A stretch of 11,552 nucleotides of DNA from contig RXOD01006031.1 of assembly GCA_005223375.1 (NCBI GenBank), positions 1 to 11,552 of the forward strand, written 5' to 3'. This document shows positions 11,271-11,552 of this stretch, piece after piece. Positions within the stretch are counted from its first letter, which is position 1; each line of letters begins with the position of its first letter. The stretch is from Amoebophrya sp. AT5.2 (lineage: Eukaryota > Sar > Dinophyceae > Syndiniales > Amoebophryaceae). The notes beneath the pieces are model-generated. The model made no database searches. It had not been told where the DNA came from and saw nothing but the letters and a program-made list of their open reading frames with translations. A program made the position numbers and the translations under genes.

Positions 11271-11552
11271 GTTACAGCTCAAAAAAATGCATTGTTAGAC
11301 GCATCTTATAAAAACGGTCGCTCCCTTTTTTGGCATGTTTTTGGCGTTTTTGGCCTTGGTTGTTGTGCTGCCGCCAAGAAGGCGCGCCTTTTCGAAGTGC
11401 CTACCCGCGACACCACTTGCAGCCGCGCAGATTTCGCTACCCAAGCTTCTGCCTGCTCCCTACTTCCTCCCACCTTTCCCTCAGCAGACTGTCGCCTGCT
11501 GTTGCACTTGCGTTGAGCTTGCAGCTCCTCCCCTGCACCTAAGAATGGCTCA
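11271..11552 (+). other. Intron of the RAD54B-like gene, runs off the window
   Basis: The donor GTTACA at 11271 follows GACGACAT in phase 2. Read-through gives LQLKKMHC and a stop at 11298, and the expected GLGKT coding is absent anywhere before 11552. The longest forward open frame from 11292 has no family resemblance. Pyrimidine-rich stretches at 11455-11490 could belong to an acceptor, but no in-phase AG followed by GLGKT was found. The interval contains an AATGCATT palindrome near 11286. Confidence 0.7.

Overview
The window looks like nuclear DNA from a unicellular eukaryote. Three observations support this. Coding blocks switch reading frame across short AT-richer interruptions that have GT..AG ends and compatible phases. 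Two proteins belong to eukaryotic families: a prolyl-3-hydroxylase (leprecan)-type 2-oxoglutarate oxygenase and a RAD54/RAD54B-type SNF2 protein. Coding regions are GC-rich and full of Ala/Gly/Thr/Gln low complexity. The style (degenerate donors, short introns, long disordered regions) would fit an alveolate such as a syndinian dinoflagellate or a chromerid. That taxonomic guess is weak and comes from style only.

Layout on the + strand. (1) 2-1105: the 3' part of a gene that starts before the window. It has a globular part with one EF-hand-like loop, then a long acidic/Ala/Thr-rich tail with a basic C-terminus. (2) 1106-3096: about 2 kb without a recognisable gene. It holds a tandem 88-bp duplication containing CA microsatellites and a GAAA-tetraloop hairpin, with one or two decayed further copies, and possibly a 5'UTR intron of the next gene. 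(3) 3097-9019: a seven-exon gene model of 1670 residues. About 1040 residues of low-complexity, probably disordered sequence precede a 2OG-Fe(II) oxygenase domain of about 260 residues, followed by a Gln/Lys-rich tail of about 370 residues. The catalytic HxD and distal His lie on different exons and join only when the introns are removed. All phases close and the spliced length is divisible by three. (4) 9020-9825: a spacer with a possible small convergent minus-strand gene (9602-9039) and three GTGATC motifs near the next gene. (5) 9826-11270: the 5' part of a RAD54B-like gene. It has an N-terminal DUF2439/ZGRF1-like domain, a linker, and then the start of the SNF2 ATPase, cut by an intron exactly inside the Walker A region. 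That intron runs off the window end.

The three main genes are co-directional but there is no sign that they act together. The RAD54B-like protein is a DNA recombination-repair motor. The oxygenase is predicted to hydroxylate a protein (probably prolyl) substrate. The first gene is not recognised. The most interesting points are the architecture of the oxygenase gene, a His at the position that normally carries the 2-oxoglutarate-anchoring Arg/Lys, the repeated sliding ambiguity at intron borders, and a near-identical 16-mer shared by two introns of the same gene.
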